Origin: UBA668 sp963720695
Lineage (GTDB): Bacteria; Actinomycetota; Acidimicrobiia; Acidimicrobiales; Ilumatobacteraceae
Assembly (NCBI GenBank): GCA_963720695.1
Contig: CAVRGG010000003.1
Span: 186,001 to 250,000, forward strand
Length of the DNA: 64,000 nucleotides
Direction of reading: 5' to 3'
This document shows, one piece after another, positions 41,413 through 50,907 of the stretch (position 1 is the stretch's first letter; each line of letters opens with the position of its first letter). Both the position numbers and the translations under genes were made by a program. The notes under the pieces are model-generated. The model searched no databases and had not been told where the DNA came from. It saw only the letters and a program-made list of their open reading frames with translations.

Positions 41413-41429
41413 GTACCCCCTGGGGGTAC
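41413..41429. promoter_or_regulatory. CsoR operator in front of csoR
   Basis: GTACCCCCTGGGGGTAC is a perfect palindrome around T41421, ten bases before the csoR GTG. It matches the poly-C/poly-G dyads bound by CsoR, so the csoR-copZ-copA operon is probably autoregulated. TACTGT at 41427-41432 could be a -10 element, which would put the start site near the GTG and suggest a leaderless mRNA. Confidence 0.75.
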
Positions 41430-41438
41430 TGTGAAGGC

Positions 41439-41726
41439 GTGGAACGGATTCCTGGTTACGTGGATCAGAAGCCGCAGGTGCTCGCTCGCCTTCGCCGGAT
41501 CGAGGGCCAGGTACGCGGCCTGCAGCGGATGATCGACGACGACACCTACTGCATCGACGTGCTCACCCAGGTCGCCGCCGTCACCAAGGCTCTCCAGGGC
41601 GTGGGGCTGCACCTGCTCGACGAGCACCTCCAGCACTGCGTCGCCGGTGCCGCCGCCGACGGCGAGCAGACCGATGCGCTCGTCAAGGAAGCCACCAAGG
41701 CAGTCGAACGGTTGCTGCGATCCTGA
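41439..41726 (+). CDS. csoR: CsoR copper-sensing repressor
   Basis: The 95-residue all-helical protein has LRRIEGQVRGLQRMI and the copper ligands Cys38 (DTYCIDVLTQ), His63 and Cys67 (LDEHLQHC). The 25- and 4-residue spacings are identical to the Cys-His-Cys triad of mycobacterial CsoR. Apo-CsoR represses; Cu(I) binding releases DNA. I start it at GTG 41439, next to the operator. The ligand set argues for copper sensing over persulfide (CstR) or formaldehyde (FrmR) sensing. Confidence 0.9.
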   Translation: MERIPGYVDQKPQVLARLRRIEGQVRGLQRMIDDDTYCIDVLTQVAAVTKALQGVGLHLLDEHLQHCVAGAAADGEQTDALVKEATKAVERLLRS

Positions 41727-41754
41727 GGGTCGTGGCCGAGAAAGGACACACATC

Positions 41755-41958
41755 ATGAGCGAACTCACCTTCACCGTCCCGGGCATGACCTGCGGTCACT
41801 GCGAAGCAGCGGTCAAGGGCGAAGTGGCCAAGGTCGCCGGCGTCGACGACGTCGCGGTCGACCTCACCACCAAGATCGTGACGGTCACGGGCGACGGGCT
41901 CGACACGGCGGCGATCGTGGCCGCCATCGACGAGGCCGGCTACGAGGTCGTGGCCTGA
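41755..41958 (+). CDS. copZ: heavy-metal-associated domain copper chaperone
   Basis: The 67-residue HMA-domain protein has the Cu(I) motif MTCGHC at residues 11-16 and the usual KIVTVTGDGLD and DEAGYEVVA ends. It carries Cu(I) in the cytoplasm to CopA or CsoR. An AAAGGA site precedes ATG 41755, and it lies 28 bases after csoR in the same operon. Confidence 0.92.
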   Translation: MSELTFTVPGMTCGHCEAAVKGEVAKVAGVDDVAVDLTTKIVTVTGDGLDTAAIVAAIDEAGYEVVA

Positions 41959-41959
41959 C

Positions 41960-42757
41960 ATGACGTCCGTGTGGGCCCGACTCGTGGCCTTCGGGGTGGT
42001 GCTGCTCGGCACGTTCGGCACCGCCTATGCGGTGGGCGAGAAGTTGCCCGGGCACAGCCACGCGGGCCACACCCACACGCACACCCACGGCCCCGCCGCG
42101 CTCGTCCCGCCGGGATTCCAGTCCGGCGCCTACCAGCTCGTCACGGACGGCATCACCGGCGGGGGCGGCACACCCCGAACGGCGACGTTCCACCTCTCCG
42201 AGAACGGCGCCAACGTCACCTCCTTCGACGAGGTGCACGGCGCGCTGCTGCACACCGTCGTCATCCGTCCCGACCTCAGCGGGTTCCAGCACGTGCATCC
42301 CGACATCGCTGCGGACGGCACGTGGGACGTGACGGTCGACGAGCCCGGCGCGTGGCACATCGTCTTCGAGGCGACGCCCACCGGCGCCACCACGTCGGTC
42401 GTGGTCAGCGCGAACCTCGACGACGAGGTGCCGGTCGCCACGGAGACGTTGCCGGCACCTGACGACGACGTCACCGTCGACGGCATCCGCGTCACCCGCA
42501 CCGGGCTGACGTTCACCGCCACGATGCCCGACGGGTCACCGGTCGACGGGCTCGAGCCGTACCTGGGGCAGGCGGCACACCTCGTCGCCATCCGCCAGGG
42601 CGACCTCGCCTACGTCCACCTGCACCCGATGACATCGCCCACGGGCACGTTCATGTTCGGGACCGCGCTGCCGCAGGCGGGTACGTATCGATTGTTCCTC
42701 CAGTTCGGCTACCGCGGCGACGTCGTCACCGTCCCGTTCACGGTGGTGCAGGCATGA
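41960..42757 (+). CDS. membrane-anchored His-rich protein of the copper operon
   Basis: The 265-residue protein has one N-terminal membrane segment (residues about 8-27) followed by an exported part with a His cluster (HSHAGHTHTHTHG) and two beta-sandwich-like repeats, each with His-rich turns (GFQHVHPDI, LAYVHLHPM). It probably binds copper outside the membrane. Similar genes sit with CopZ/CopA in other Actinobacteria but have no proven role. It starts one base after copZ and its stop overlaps copA by 4 bases. Confidence 0.75.
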   Translation: MTSVWARLVAFGVVLLGTFGTAYAVGEKLPGHSHAGHTHTHTHGPAALVPPGFQSGAYQLVTDGITGGGGTPRTATFHLSENGANVTSFDEVHGALLHTVVIRPDLSGFQHVHPDIAADGTWDVTVDEPGAWHIVFEATPTGATTSVVVSANLDDEVPVATETLPAPDDDVTVDGIRVTRTGLTFTATMPDGSPVDGLEPYLGQAAHLVAIRQGDLAYVHLHPMTSPTGTFMFGTALPQAGTYRLFLQFGYRGDVVTVPFTVVQA

Positions 42758-44959
42758 GCACCGAGACCACCGCACCGGTCGAGCACGTCGACCTCGAACT
42801 GACCGGCATGACCTGTGCCGCCTGCGCGAACCGCATCGAGAAGAAGCTCAACAAGCTCGACGGCGTCACCGCCACCGTCAACTACGCGACCGAGAAGGCG
42901 AACGTCACGTACGCGGCCGGGCGGATGAGCACCGATCAGCTGGTCGAGGCCGTCGAGTCCATCGGCTACGGCGCCACCGTGCCGTCACCACTCGACGACG
43001 GCGCCCCCGACCCGGCCGACGCCCGCATCGCCGACCTGCGTCACCGACTCGTGCTGGCGATCGCACTCGGCACGCCGGTGATGGTGATGTCGATGATCCC
43101 CGCGCTGCAGTTCCGCGGCTGGCAGTGGCTCGCGCTGGTGCTGGCCACACCGGTGGCCGCGTGGTCGGCGCTGCCCTTCCACCGCGTCGCCTGGCGCAAC
43201 GCCACCCAGGCCGAGGCGAACATGGACACGCTGGTGTCGCTCGGCGTCATCGCCAGCTACGGGTGGAGCCTGTACGCGCTGCTCGCCACTCCCGCGGGCG
43301 ACCTCGGCATGACGATGCAGATGTCGCTCGTCCCGGCGCGCGGTGACAGCCACCACCTCTACTTCGAGGTCGCCAGCACGACCGTGGCGCTGATCCTCGC
43401 CGGCCGCTACTTCGAAGTGCGCGCCAAGCGCCGCGCGGGTGGAGCGCTCAAGGCGTTGCTGGCCCTCGGCGCCGACACCGCGAACGTCCTCCAGGCCGAC
43501 GGCACCGAGATCAACCGTCCGGTCGAGCGCGCTGCGCGTCGGCGATCGCTTCGTGGTCCGTCCCGGCGACCGGGTGGCCACCGACGGCGAGGTCGAGGAC
43601 GGCACCTCGGCGATCGACATGTCGCTCGTCACCGGCGAGAGCGTCCCCGTCGAGGTCGGTCCGGGCAGCCCGGTCACCGGCGCGACGATCAACACGAACG
43701 GTCGCCTGATCGTGCGCGCCACCCGCGTCGGCGCCGACACCGCACTCGCCCAGATGGCCCGGCTCGTCGAGGCCGCGCAGACCGGCAAGGCCCCCGTCCA
43801 GCGACTGGCCGATCGCATCGCCGGTGTCTTCGTCCCGATCGTGATCATCCTCTCCGCGGCCACGCTCGGCTTCTGGTTCGCCCGCACCAACAGCCTCACC
43901 GAGGCGATGGGGCCGGCGGTCGCGGTGCTGATCATCGCCTGCCCGTGCGCACTCGGCCTGGCCACTCCCACCGCGCTGCTCGTGGGCACCGGGCGCGGCG
44001 CGCAGCTCGGCATCCTCATCAAGGGCCCCGAGATCCTCGAGAGCACCCATCGGGTCGACACGATCGTGCTCGACAAGACCGGCACCGTCACCACCGGCCA
44101 GATGTCCGTCGTCGCACTGCATCCGGTCGACGACGACGACGCCGACCTCCTGCGCCTCGCCGCCGCCGTGGAGCGCTCCAGTGAGCACCCCATCGCCAAG
44201 GCGATCGTGCGCGCGGCCGACGAACGGACACTGGCGATGTCGCCCGCCACCGACTTCAGCGCACAGGCGGGGGTCGGCGCCGCGGCGACCGTCGACGGGC
44301 GCCGGGTCCGCGTCGGGCGTGCCGACCCTGCCGACGTGCCCGCCGAGAGCGCCGCGCACACGGTCATCGCGGTGTGGGTCGACGAGCAACTGCGGGGCAC
44401 CATCGCCGTCGCCGACACGGTCAAGCCGACCAGCCGCGCCGCCATCGAACGCCTGCGCCGACTCGGCCTGCGGCCGATGCTGCTGACCGGCGACAACCAA
44501 GCGACCGCTCGGGCAGTCGCCGAAGAGGTCGGCATCGCGCCCGACGATGTGATGGCCGGCGTCCTCCCCGACCAGAAGGTGGCCGAGGTCCAGCGCCTCC
44601 AGGCCGCCGGCCGGGTGGTGGCGATGGTCGGCGACGGGGTCAACGATGCGGCCGCGCTCGCCCAGGCCGACCTCGGCATCGCGATGGGCTCGGGCACGGA
44701 TGTGGCCATCGAGGCCAGCGACCTCACGCTGGTCCGGGCCGACCTCGCCAGCGCTGCCGACGCCATCCAGCTCAGCCGGCGCACGCTCGGCGTCATCAAG
44801 GGCAACCTGTTCTGGGCGTTCGCCTACAACGTGGCCGCGATCCCGCTCGCCATGTCGTGGCTGCTGTCACCGGTGGTCGCCAGCGCGGCGATGGCGTTCA
44901 GCAGCGTCTTCGTCGTCAGCAACAGCCTCCGGCTGCGCCACTTCCGGCCCGGCGTCTGA
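42754..44959 (+). pseudogene. copA: CopA-type Cu(I) P-ATPase, interrupted by one extra base
   Basis: The first frame gives an HMA domain (MTCAACANRIEKKLNKLDGV), four membrane segments and part of the actuator domain up to EINRPVE. The second frame continues from LRVGDRFVVRPGDRVATDGE through TGES, the ion-binding CPCALGLATP, the phosphorylation site DKTGT, HP in SSEHPIAKA and MVGDGVNDA. The span is 2206 bases, one over a multiple of three. Dropping one base near 43528 yields VEALRVGD and a 734-residue CopA. All catalytic motifs are intact, so a sequence error is plausible. Confidence 0.8.
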
Positions 44960-45029
44960 GCGACGGCGCGTCGCGAGGCCTCCCCGCCGGACCTGGCGTG
45001 CTGCCCGCCGCCTGTGGTAGTTGAGCAGG

Positions 45030-45554
45030 ATGCCTGACGCACCCGATGCGGTGGCCGTGCTCTTCGTGTGCCTCGGCAACCACTGCCGCTCACCGGCCGC
45101 GCACGCAGTTGCCGACTCGATGCTCGCCGGCCGGACGTTCGCACGCTTCGATTCGGCGGGCACGAGCACGGCACATCTCGGGCAGAGCCCTCACGCGATG
45201 AGCGCGGCCGAGGGCGCCCACCGCGGCTATCGCGTGGATCACCGCAGTCGCCAGATCCATCCCGACGACTTCGAACGCTTCGACCTCATCATCGCCATGG
45301 ACCGCGACAACGTGGCAGATCTCGAACGACTTCGGGGTGGTGTCGATCTGCGCACCGGTCCGTATCGCGACGTGGAACCCGTCCAGATCCAGTTGCTGCG
45401 CCGATGGGACCCGTACGGCATGCCGGGGGACGAGGACCTCGCCGACCCCTGGGGCAAGCGACCCGACGCCTATCGGTCGATGTACGACGTCCTGGAGCGC
45501 ACCATGCCGGCGCTGCTGCAGCACCTCGAGTGGCTGCATCGCGAGCGCGACTGA
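45030..45554 (+). CDS. low-molecular-weight protein-tyrosine phosphatase
   Basis: The 174-residue protein has the P-loop CLGNHCRS at residues 14-21 (nucleophile Cys14, Arg20) right after VLFV. The general-acid Asp lies in DLADPWGK near residue 145, just before the DAY segment. These are the marks of LMW-PTPs such as PtpA/Wzb. Bacterial members often act on tyrosine kinases of polysaccharide export or on arsenate. The gene is isolated and its stop nearly touches the convergent HTH gene. Confidence 0.88.
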   Translation: MPDAPDAVAVLFVCLGNHCRSPAAHAVADSMLAGRTFARFDSAGTSTAHLGQSPHAMSAAEGAHRGYRVDHRSRQIHPDDFERFDLIIAMDRDNVADLERLRGGVDLRTGPYRDVEPVQIQLLRRWDPYGMPGDEDLADPWGKRPDAYRSMYDVLERTMPALLQHLEWLHRERD

Positions 45555-45556
45555 CC

Positions 45557-46351
45557 TCACGCGGCGAGTTCGGCGCGCGCCGCCTCCCGGAGCCGACGAA
45601 CCATCGAGTCCCGATGCGTGGTCACCGATCGCAGGCTGACCTTCAGCGCGGACGCGACTTCTGCCATCGAGAGTCCGTGGACCAGCAGTTGCACCATCTC
45701 CAGGTCGCGCTCGGGCAGGCATCGGGTCCTGGCCGCGTCGACGAGGTCGGCGAGCTCCTGCAACGGATCGATCTGCACCTCGGTGGGCGCCGGGCGGTCG
45801 AGCAGGCTCGGCTCGGTCGGTTCCTGGACGCCTCTGCGGCGCGACGGCCGGACGAACGCCTGGTACTCGGCGTCACGCAGGAGACGGGCGGCGAGGTGCG
45901 TCCCACGGGTCTCGACCGGGAACGTCCGGATCACCGACCAGGCGGCCGACACCAGTTCGTCGAGCGCCTCGGGCGAACCATCGGGCCGATGCGCCCACCG
46001 GCGGGCCGTGGACGTGAGTCCCGGCAGGAGGCGCTGCAGCGTCACCCTCGCCGCGAGCTCGTCGGTTCGGGCGGCGATGAGCAGTCGGCCCAAGACGGCA
46101 TCACCGTCGCAACCCTCGGCGCCGTCGCCACCGCCGTTCACCGCCGCAAGCCGCGCCTCGCGGCTGGCCCAGAAACCGGTGGCGGCGACGATGTCGTCGA
46201 GATCCTCGAACTCGATGTCCAACTCCCACTCGCGGGCCCGGCGGACGACCGCCGGGCGATGGGCCATCACCTCCCACTCACGATGCAGACGAGCCAGCAG
46301 GGTGCGGGCGGGAGGACTGGACGGGTGGCGGCGAGCGGAGCGCGATGTCAT
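45557..46351 (-). CDS. protein with C-terminal LuxR/sigma-region-4-like HTH
   Basis: The 264-residue protein ends in a helix-turn-helix (LVHGLSMAEVASALKVSLRS followed by VTTHRDSMVRRLREA) typical of LuxR or sigma-70 region 4 domains. The rest is helical and includes TLLARLHREWEVMAHRPAVV and LIAARTDELAARVTLQRLLP. I see no receiver or sensor domain. It may be a regulator linked to the divergent EccC-like gene, with 133 bases between the starts. Confidence 0.65.
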   Translation of the reverse strand: MTSRSARRHPSSPPARTLLARLHREWEVMAHRPAVVRRAREWELDIEFEDLDDIVAATGFWASREARLAAVNGGGDGAEGCDGDAVLGRLLIAARTDELAARVTLQRLLPGLTSTARRWAHRPDGSPEALDELVSAAWSVIRTFPVETRGTHLAARLLRDAEYQAFVRPSRRRGVQEPTEPSLLDRPAPTEVQIDPLQELADLVDAARTRCLPERDLEMVQLLVHGLSMAEVASALKVSLRSVTTHRDSMVRRLREAARAELAA

Positions 46352-46484
46352 GCCGGGATGGTCCGAGCGAGCCCTCATCGGAGGTCTCACCGGAGGCCTC
46401 ATCGCATCCCTCACCTGGGGAAACTTCCCGCTCACCACGGAAAGTTCTGCCGATCCCGAGGACGGCGCGCGCCCAGTGTGAACG

Positions 46485-49400
46485 ATGGAATCGACACCGC
46501 CCTCACCCCCGAACCCTGCGCATCAGTCAGCCGCCGCAGGACACGAGTGGGAGTGCACGTGGCGTTCCGGGCCCGATGCAGGCGGCACCCATCCGCTCGC
46601 CGTCGGCCGCCACATCGTCGGGCGGGCCACCACCACCGACGTGCGCTGCGACGACGGCCTGCTGGAGCCACATCATCTGATGATCGAGGTGGGCGATGAC
46701 GGCACCGTCCTCGTCCGGCAGCTGACGGGGCGAGCACCGGTGCGGGCGAACGGCCTCGCCATCGACGGCGTGGTACCGCTCGGCCACGGCGACCGTGTCG
46801 AGGTCGGCTCGAGCGTGCTCGAGATCCACCACCCGGCTCCGTCGGTCGACGTCGCCATCGTGCACGAGGGATCGCTGATGCGCAGCCCCCGAGCCCGTTC
46901 GGCGTGGACGCCGGCGGAGCTGACACCACCGGCGGAGCGGTCACCACACATGGATCGGCCCGGCGGCTTGATGCCGGCCCTGCTCGGCCTCGGCGGCGCG
47001 GGGGTCATCGCCCTCGTCCTGCGCCAGCCGATGTTCCTCCTGTTCGGCGCGCTCGGCGGGCTGGTCGCCGTGGGGAGTTGGATCGCGCAGTGGCTGTCGT
47101 CGCGACGACGAGTGAGGCGGGAGCGGGACGCCTCGGTCGCGGAGCACACCGCCTACGAGTCCGCGCGTGCCGCCGACCGGGCCGCGTTCGAGCGACACCA
47201 CCGACACCGTGTGCCGACACTCACCTCCGCCCGCCGCGACATCTGCGGCCCCACGACGGCGCTGTGGGCGCGTCGCGGGGACCACCCCGACGCGTTCGTG
47301 GCGTCGGTGGGCTTCGGCGACCAGCCGTGGCGTCTCGCGCCGCCGCGCCACGCCTACGACTCGGCCGACGTCGTGATGGTCGCCGACCTTCCGGTGCCCG
47401 TCGACCTCGGAGCGGGCGCTCGTCTCGCCGTCAACGGCACCGCCGCGAGATCGATGGTCCGATCGCTCGTCGTCCAGCTCGCCGCGTCGTGCGGACCTGC
47501 CGACCTTCGCATCGTGATCGTCACCGACGACCCGCGATCGTGGGACTGCCTTCGCTCCCTGCCCCATCTCGCACTGCCCGACGGCTCACAGGCCGTGGTC
47601 GACGAACACGACGTGGTGAACGTGCTGGAGCAGTTGACGGCCGCGGGACAGGCTCACCTGGTCCTGGTGACCGACAGCCAGCGTTCGCTCGCCACCCGCA
47701 CCAGCCCGCTCCGACGGGTGCTCGGTGGACAGCCCGGCGATGACCGCGACTGCGCCCTGATCGCCGCCCTGCCGGCGGACGCCGGCATCCCCCACCTGTG
47801 CACGAGTGTCCTCACGGTCGGCCGTGGCCCCATCGGACGGTGGGTCGCGGACACGACCGCGACCCTGCTGCCGGTCCCGGTGACCGTGGTCGGCCTCGGT
47901 GAACGGGCGGCGGCACGGTGCGCGACAGCGTTGCGCGACCTCGCCGATCCGGAGGACCCGCTGTCGACCGCGGGAAGCATTCCACGCGCGGTCACGCTGG
48001 GTTCACTGCTCGACCCTTCGGGCAGACTGCCCGGACCGGCTGAGATCGCCGCGGCCTGGCAACGGCTCGGCAGCGACCCGACGCCGAGCACGCCGATCGG
48101 GATGGCCGCCGACGGCATCGTCGACCTCGACCTGTGTCGCGACGGACCCCACGGCCTCATCGCCGGCACCACCGGGTCGGGCAAGAGCGAGCTCCTGCGG
48201 ACGCTCGTCGCCGGGATGGCGGCACGGACGGACCCCGCGCACCTGTCGTTCGTCCTGGTCGACTACAAGGGCGGCGCGACGTTCGACGCGTGCAGCGCCC
48301 TGCCCCACGTGGTCGGCGTGGTCACCGACCTCGACGACCACCTCGCCGATCGGGCACTGCGCAGCCTGCAGGCAGAGCTCCGCCGCCGAGAGGCGACCAT
48401 GCGCGAGTTCGGCGCGTCGGACCTGAGCGCGCTGCGGGCGATCGCACCGAGCGTCGTGATGCCGCGGTTGGTGGTCGTCATCGACGAGTTCGCCGCGCTC
48501 GTCGCCGAGCAACCGACGTTCATCCACGCACTCGTCGGCATCGCCCAACGTGGCCGCAGTCTCGGCGTGCACCTGATCCTGGCCACGCAGCGACCCAACG
48601 GCGTCATCAGCGACGACATACGGGCCAACACGAACCTTCGGCTCGCGCTCCGACTCCACGACGTCGCGGACGCGATCGACGTGGTCGGCGACCGAGGACC
48701 CGCGCAACTCCCGAGGGGTCTCCCCGGCCGGGCGGTGCTGCGTCTCGGTGCCGACGAACACCTCACCTTCCAGACGGCGTACTGCACCGGGACGACCGAG
48801 GGCGAGGGATCGGAACTGCGCACCCTGGTGGAGGCCGTGCGCGAAGCCGCGGCGATCGCCGGCTCGCCGACGCCGAGGTCACCGTGGCTCCCGCCGCTTC
48901 CCAGCCGACTCGTGACGGACGAGGTGCCGCCGGGTGCGCTCGGGTGGTGCGACGACCCGGACCACCAACGCAGGGTCCCATTGCGGTGGAATCCCGACGA
49001 CGGCTGGTCGATCGTGGCGGGCAGCGCCGGAGCAGGCGTGGGCACGACCCTGCAGACCCTGGCGCTCCACGCCCTGACCCGCCCCGACGTGCACGTGTAC
49101 GTGTTGCATGCCCGAACCTCCGAGCGCTTCGACCGCATCGCCGACCACCCACGAGGCGAAGTGGTCCACCTCCACGAGCGTGAGCGGGTGGTCCGCCTCC
49201 TCCACCTGTTGCGCGACACGAGTGCTTCCTCCGCACCCATCGTCTTCGTCATCGACCACCTCGACACGATCCGTCGCACGCTCGACGGCATCGAGACCGC
49301 GCCCGAGCACGACGCACTCGACGATCTCCTCGCCGATGCGACCCGCCACGGACTCACCGTGATCGCCGGGGCCGAGCAACCGACCGCATTGCCGGCGGCC

Positions 49401-50387
49401 TTCCTGTCCCGCTGCCCGAACCGCTGGGTCATGCACCTGCACGATCCGCACGACGCGGGAGCGCTCGGCGTCGCCGCCGGCGCGGTGCCACCCCTCGTAC
49501 CCGGCCGCCTGCGGGTGGCGGCGACGGCGCTCACCGCACAGGTCGTCGCACCGTCCGAGCGGCTCTCCGATCTCGGGCTCGAGCGCACCGAGGCGCGGAC
49601 ACTGCCGCGCATCGACGTCGTCCCCGCATCGGTGGTGCTCCCGCACGGCGTTCGAGGATTTCACGACGCGGCGACCACGCACGTTCCCCTCGGCATCGAG
49701 TTCACCACCGGCGCACCGTTCGTCCTCGGGGTCGCCGACGGCGATCACGTCCTGGTGCTGGGCGGAGCCCGAAGCGGACGGAGCACGTCGCTGGCCCGCT
49801 TCACCGATGCCTGGCGCGACGCGCATCCGCAGGGGAGGATCGTCGCCGTCCTGCCGCGTCGCTCATCGCTCGACCGACGCCACGCGCACGTGATCCACCG
49901 CGGGCCGCTCGACCACGACTGGCGACGGTCACTCGAGGAGTTCGGGGAGACACCGACGCTGGTGGTCGTCGACGACGCCGAGTTGGTGGACGACCCGGCC
50001 GGCGCGCTCGCCGCGTTCGCCGGATCCGCGCACCCGGCTCGAACCGTCGTCGCGGCGGGTCATCCGGATGCCCTCCGCCAGACCTATGGCCATTGGACGA
50101 ACGTGCTGCGACGGAGTCGCATCGGGCTGATCAGCACCGGCGGCGCCGACACCGACGGCGATCTGCTCGGTGTCGTCCTGCCACGACGAACGCCGATCGC
50201 GCCGCGTCCGGGCCTCGTGTGGGTCGCCGACAACGGGTCCAAGCACCTCGTCCAGGTCGCCGAGGCGGCGAGCTCGCTCAGTCCTGGGGAAGGTTGCGCA
50301 TGGCCCACACCGCCGCCTGCGTGCGATCACTCACTCCGAGCCGTTGGAACAGGCGGCCACAGTGCGCCTTCACGGTTCGCTCGCTGA
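46485..50387 (+). CDS. FHA-containing FtsK/SpoIIIE ATPase, EccC/EssC-like (type VII secretion)
   Basis: The 1300-residue protein has an FHA domain at about 20-115 (HIVGRATTTDVRCDDGLLEP), two membrane helices near 160-205, and three FtsK-type ATPase domains. The first has Walker A GTTGSGKSE near 560 and Walker B LVVVIDEF near 662; the second is degenerate (GSAGAGVGTT near 845); the third is partial (GGARSGRSTS near 1092). One intact and two weak ATPase domains match the EccC/EssC coupling ATPases of type VII secretion. No WXG100, EccB, EccD or mycosin gene is nearby. Its last 110 bases overlap the convergent response-regulator gene. Confidence 0.8.
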   Translation: MESTPPSPPNPAHQSAAAGHEWECTWRSGPDAGGTHPLAVGRHIVGRATTTDVRCDDGLLEPHHLMIEVGDDGTVLVRQLTGRAPVRANGLAIDGVVPLGHGDRVEVGSSVLEIHHPAPSVDVAIVHEGSLMRSPRARSAWTPAELTPPAERSPHMDRPGGLMPALLGLGGAGVIALVLRQPMFLLFGALGGLVAVGSWIAQWLSSRRRVRRERDASVAEHTAYESARAADRAAFERHHRHRVPTLTSARRDICGPTTALWARRGDHPDAFVASVGFGDQPWRLAPPRHAYDSADVVMVADLPVPVDLGAGARLAVNGTAARSMVRSLVVQLAASCGPADLRIVIVTDDPRSWDCLRSLPHLALPDGSQAVVDEHDVVNVLEQLTAAGQAHLVLVTDSQRSLATRTSPLRRVLGGQPGDDRDCALIAALPADAGIPHLCTSVLTVGRGPIGRWVADTTATLLPVPVTVVGLGERAAARCATALRDLADPEDPLSTAGSIPRAVTLGSLLDPSGRLPGPAEIAAAWQRLGSDPTPSTPIGMAADGIVDLDLCRDGPHGLIAGTTGSGKSELLRTLVAGMAARTDPAHLSFVLVDYKGGATFDACSALPHVVGVVTDLDDHLADRALRSLQAELRRREATMREFGASDLSALRAIAPSVVMPRLVVVIDEFAALVAEQPTFIHALVGIAQRGRSLGVHLILATQRPNGVISDDIRANTNLRLALRLHDVADAIDVVGDRGPAQLPRGLPGRAVLRLGADEHLTFQTAYCTGTTEGEGSELRTLVEAVREAAAIAGSPTPRSPWLPPLPSRLVTDEVPPGALGWCDDPDHQRRVPLRWNPDDGWSIVAGSAGAGVGTTLQTLALHALTRPDVHVYVLHARTSERFDRIADHPRGEVVHLHERERVVRLLHLLRDTSASSAPIVFVIDHLDTIRRTLDGIETAPEHDALDDLLADATRHGLTVIAGAEQPTALPAAFLSRCPNRWVMHLHDPHDAGALGVAAGAVPPLVPGRLRVAATALTAQVVAPSERLSDLGLERTEARTLPRIDVVPASVVLPHGVRGFHDAATTHVPLGIEFTTGAPFVLGVADGDHVLVLGGARSGRSTSLARFTDAWRDAHPQGRIVAVLPRRSSLDRRHAHVIHRGPLDHDWRRSLEEFGETPTLVVVDDAELVDDPAGALAAFAGSAHPARTVVAAGHPDALRQTYGHWTNVLRRSRIGLISTGGADTDGDLLGVVLPRRTPIAPRPGLVWVADNGSKHLVQVAEAASSLSPGEGCAWPTPPPACDHSLRAVGTGGHSAPSRFAR

Positions 50388-50907
50388 TGCCCAGCTCCGA
50401 CCCGATCGCGGCGTTGGACTGGCCATCGACGATGAGGCTCAGGATCTGCCGCTCACGCGGGGTCAGGCGCACGACAGCTCCGACGCTCATCGTGCTCCCT
50501 CCACGCAGCAGACCGGCCGCCACGGACGGGCTGAGCGGGGCGCCGCCCTGGACCACCGCGCGGATCCCCGCCACGAGCACCTCGGGTTCGACGTCCTTGA
50601 CCAGGTAGCCCGACGCACCCGCGGCGAGCGCACTCGTCACCTGCGTGGGCTCCTGAAAGGTGGTGAGCACGACGACGTGCGTGTGGGGACACCGCTCCTT
50701 CACCAGCGCCAGCGCCTCGAGTCCGTCCATCACCGGCATGGAGAGGTCCATCAGGAGCACGTCGGGTCGGAGCTGCTCGGCCATCGCCACCGCCTCCTGC
50801 CCGTTCGCCGCTGCGCCGACGACCTCGAGATCGGGGTACGACGACAGCAACTGGGACAGTCCGGTGCGGACCATGACGTGGTCGTCGGCGATCAGGATCG
50901 AGATCAT
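50278..50907 (-). CDS. NarL/LuxR-family response regulator
   Basis: The 209-residue protein has a receiver domain (IADDHVM at the N terminus, phospho-Asp in DVLLMDLSMP, Lys in GYLVKDVEPE) and a LuxR HTH (LTPRERQILSLIVDGQSNAA, then ISERTVKAH). It is translated with the upstream histidine kinase (ATGA overlap). The target genes are not evident. The frame's 3' end runs 110 bases under the 3' end of the EccC-like gene on the other strand. Confidence 0.9.
   Translation of the reverse strand: MISILIADDHVMVRTGLSQLLSSYPDLEVVGAAANGQEAVAMAEQLRPDVLLMDLSMPVMDGLEALALVKERCPHTHVVVLTTFQEPTQVTSALAAGASGYLVKDVEPEVLVAGIRAVVQGGAPLSPSVAAGLLRGGSTMSVGAVVRLTPRERQILSLIVDGQSNAAIGSELGISERTVKAHCGRLFQRLGVSDRTQAAVWAMRNLPQD

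Noticed and set aside
46485..50387. The EccC-like ATPase as the exporter of the toxins at 15-18 kb.
   Set aside because: The toxins carry Sec-type signal peptides, no WXG100-like domain or YxxxD/E tail was found, and the loci lie 28 kb apart.
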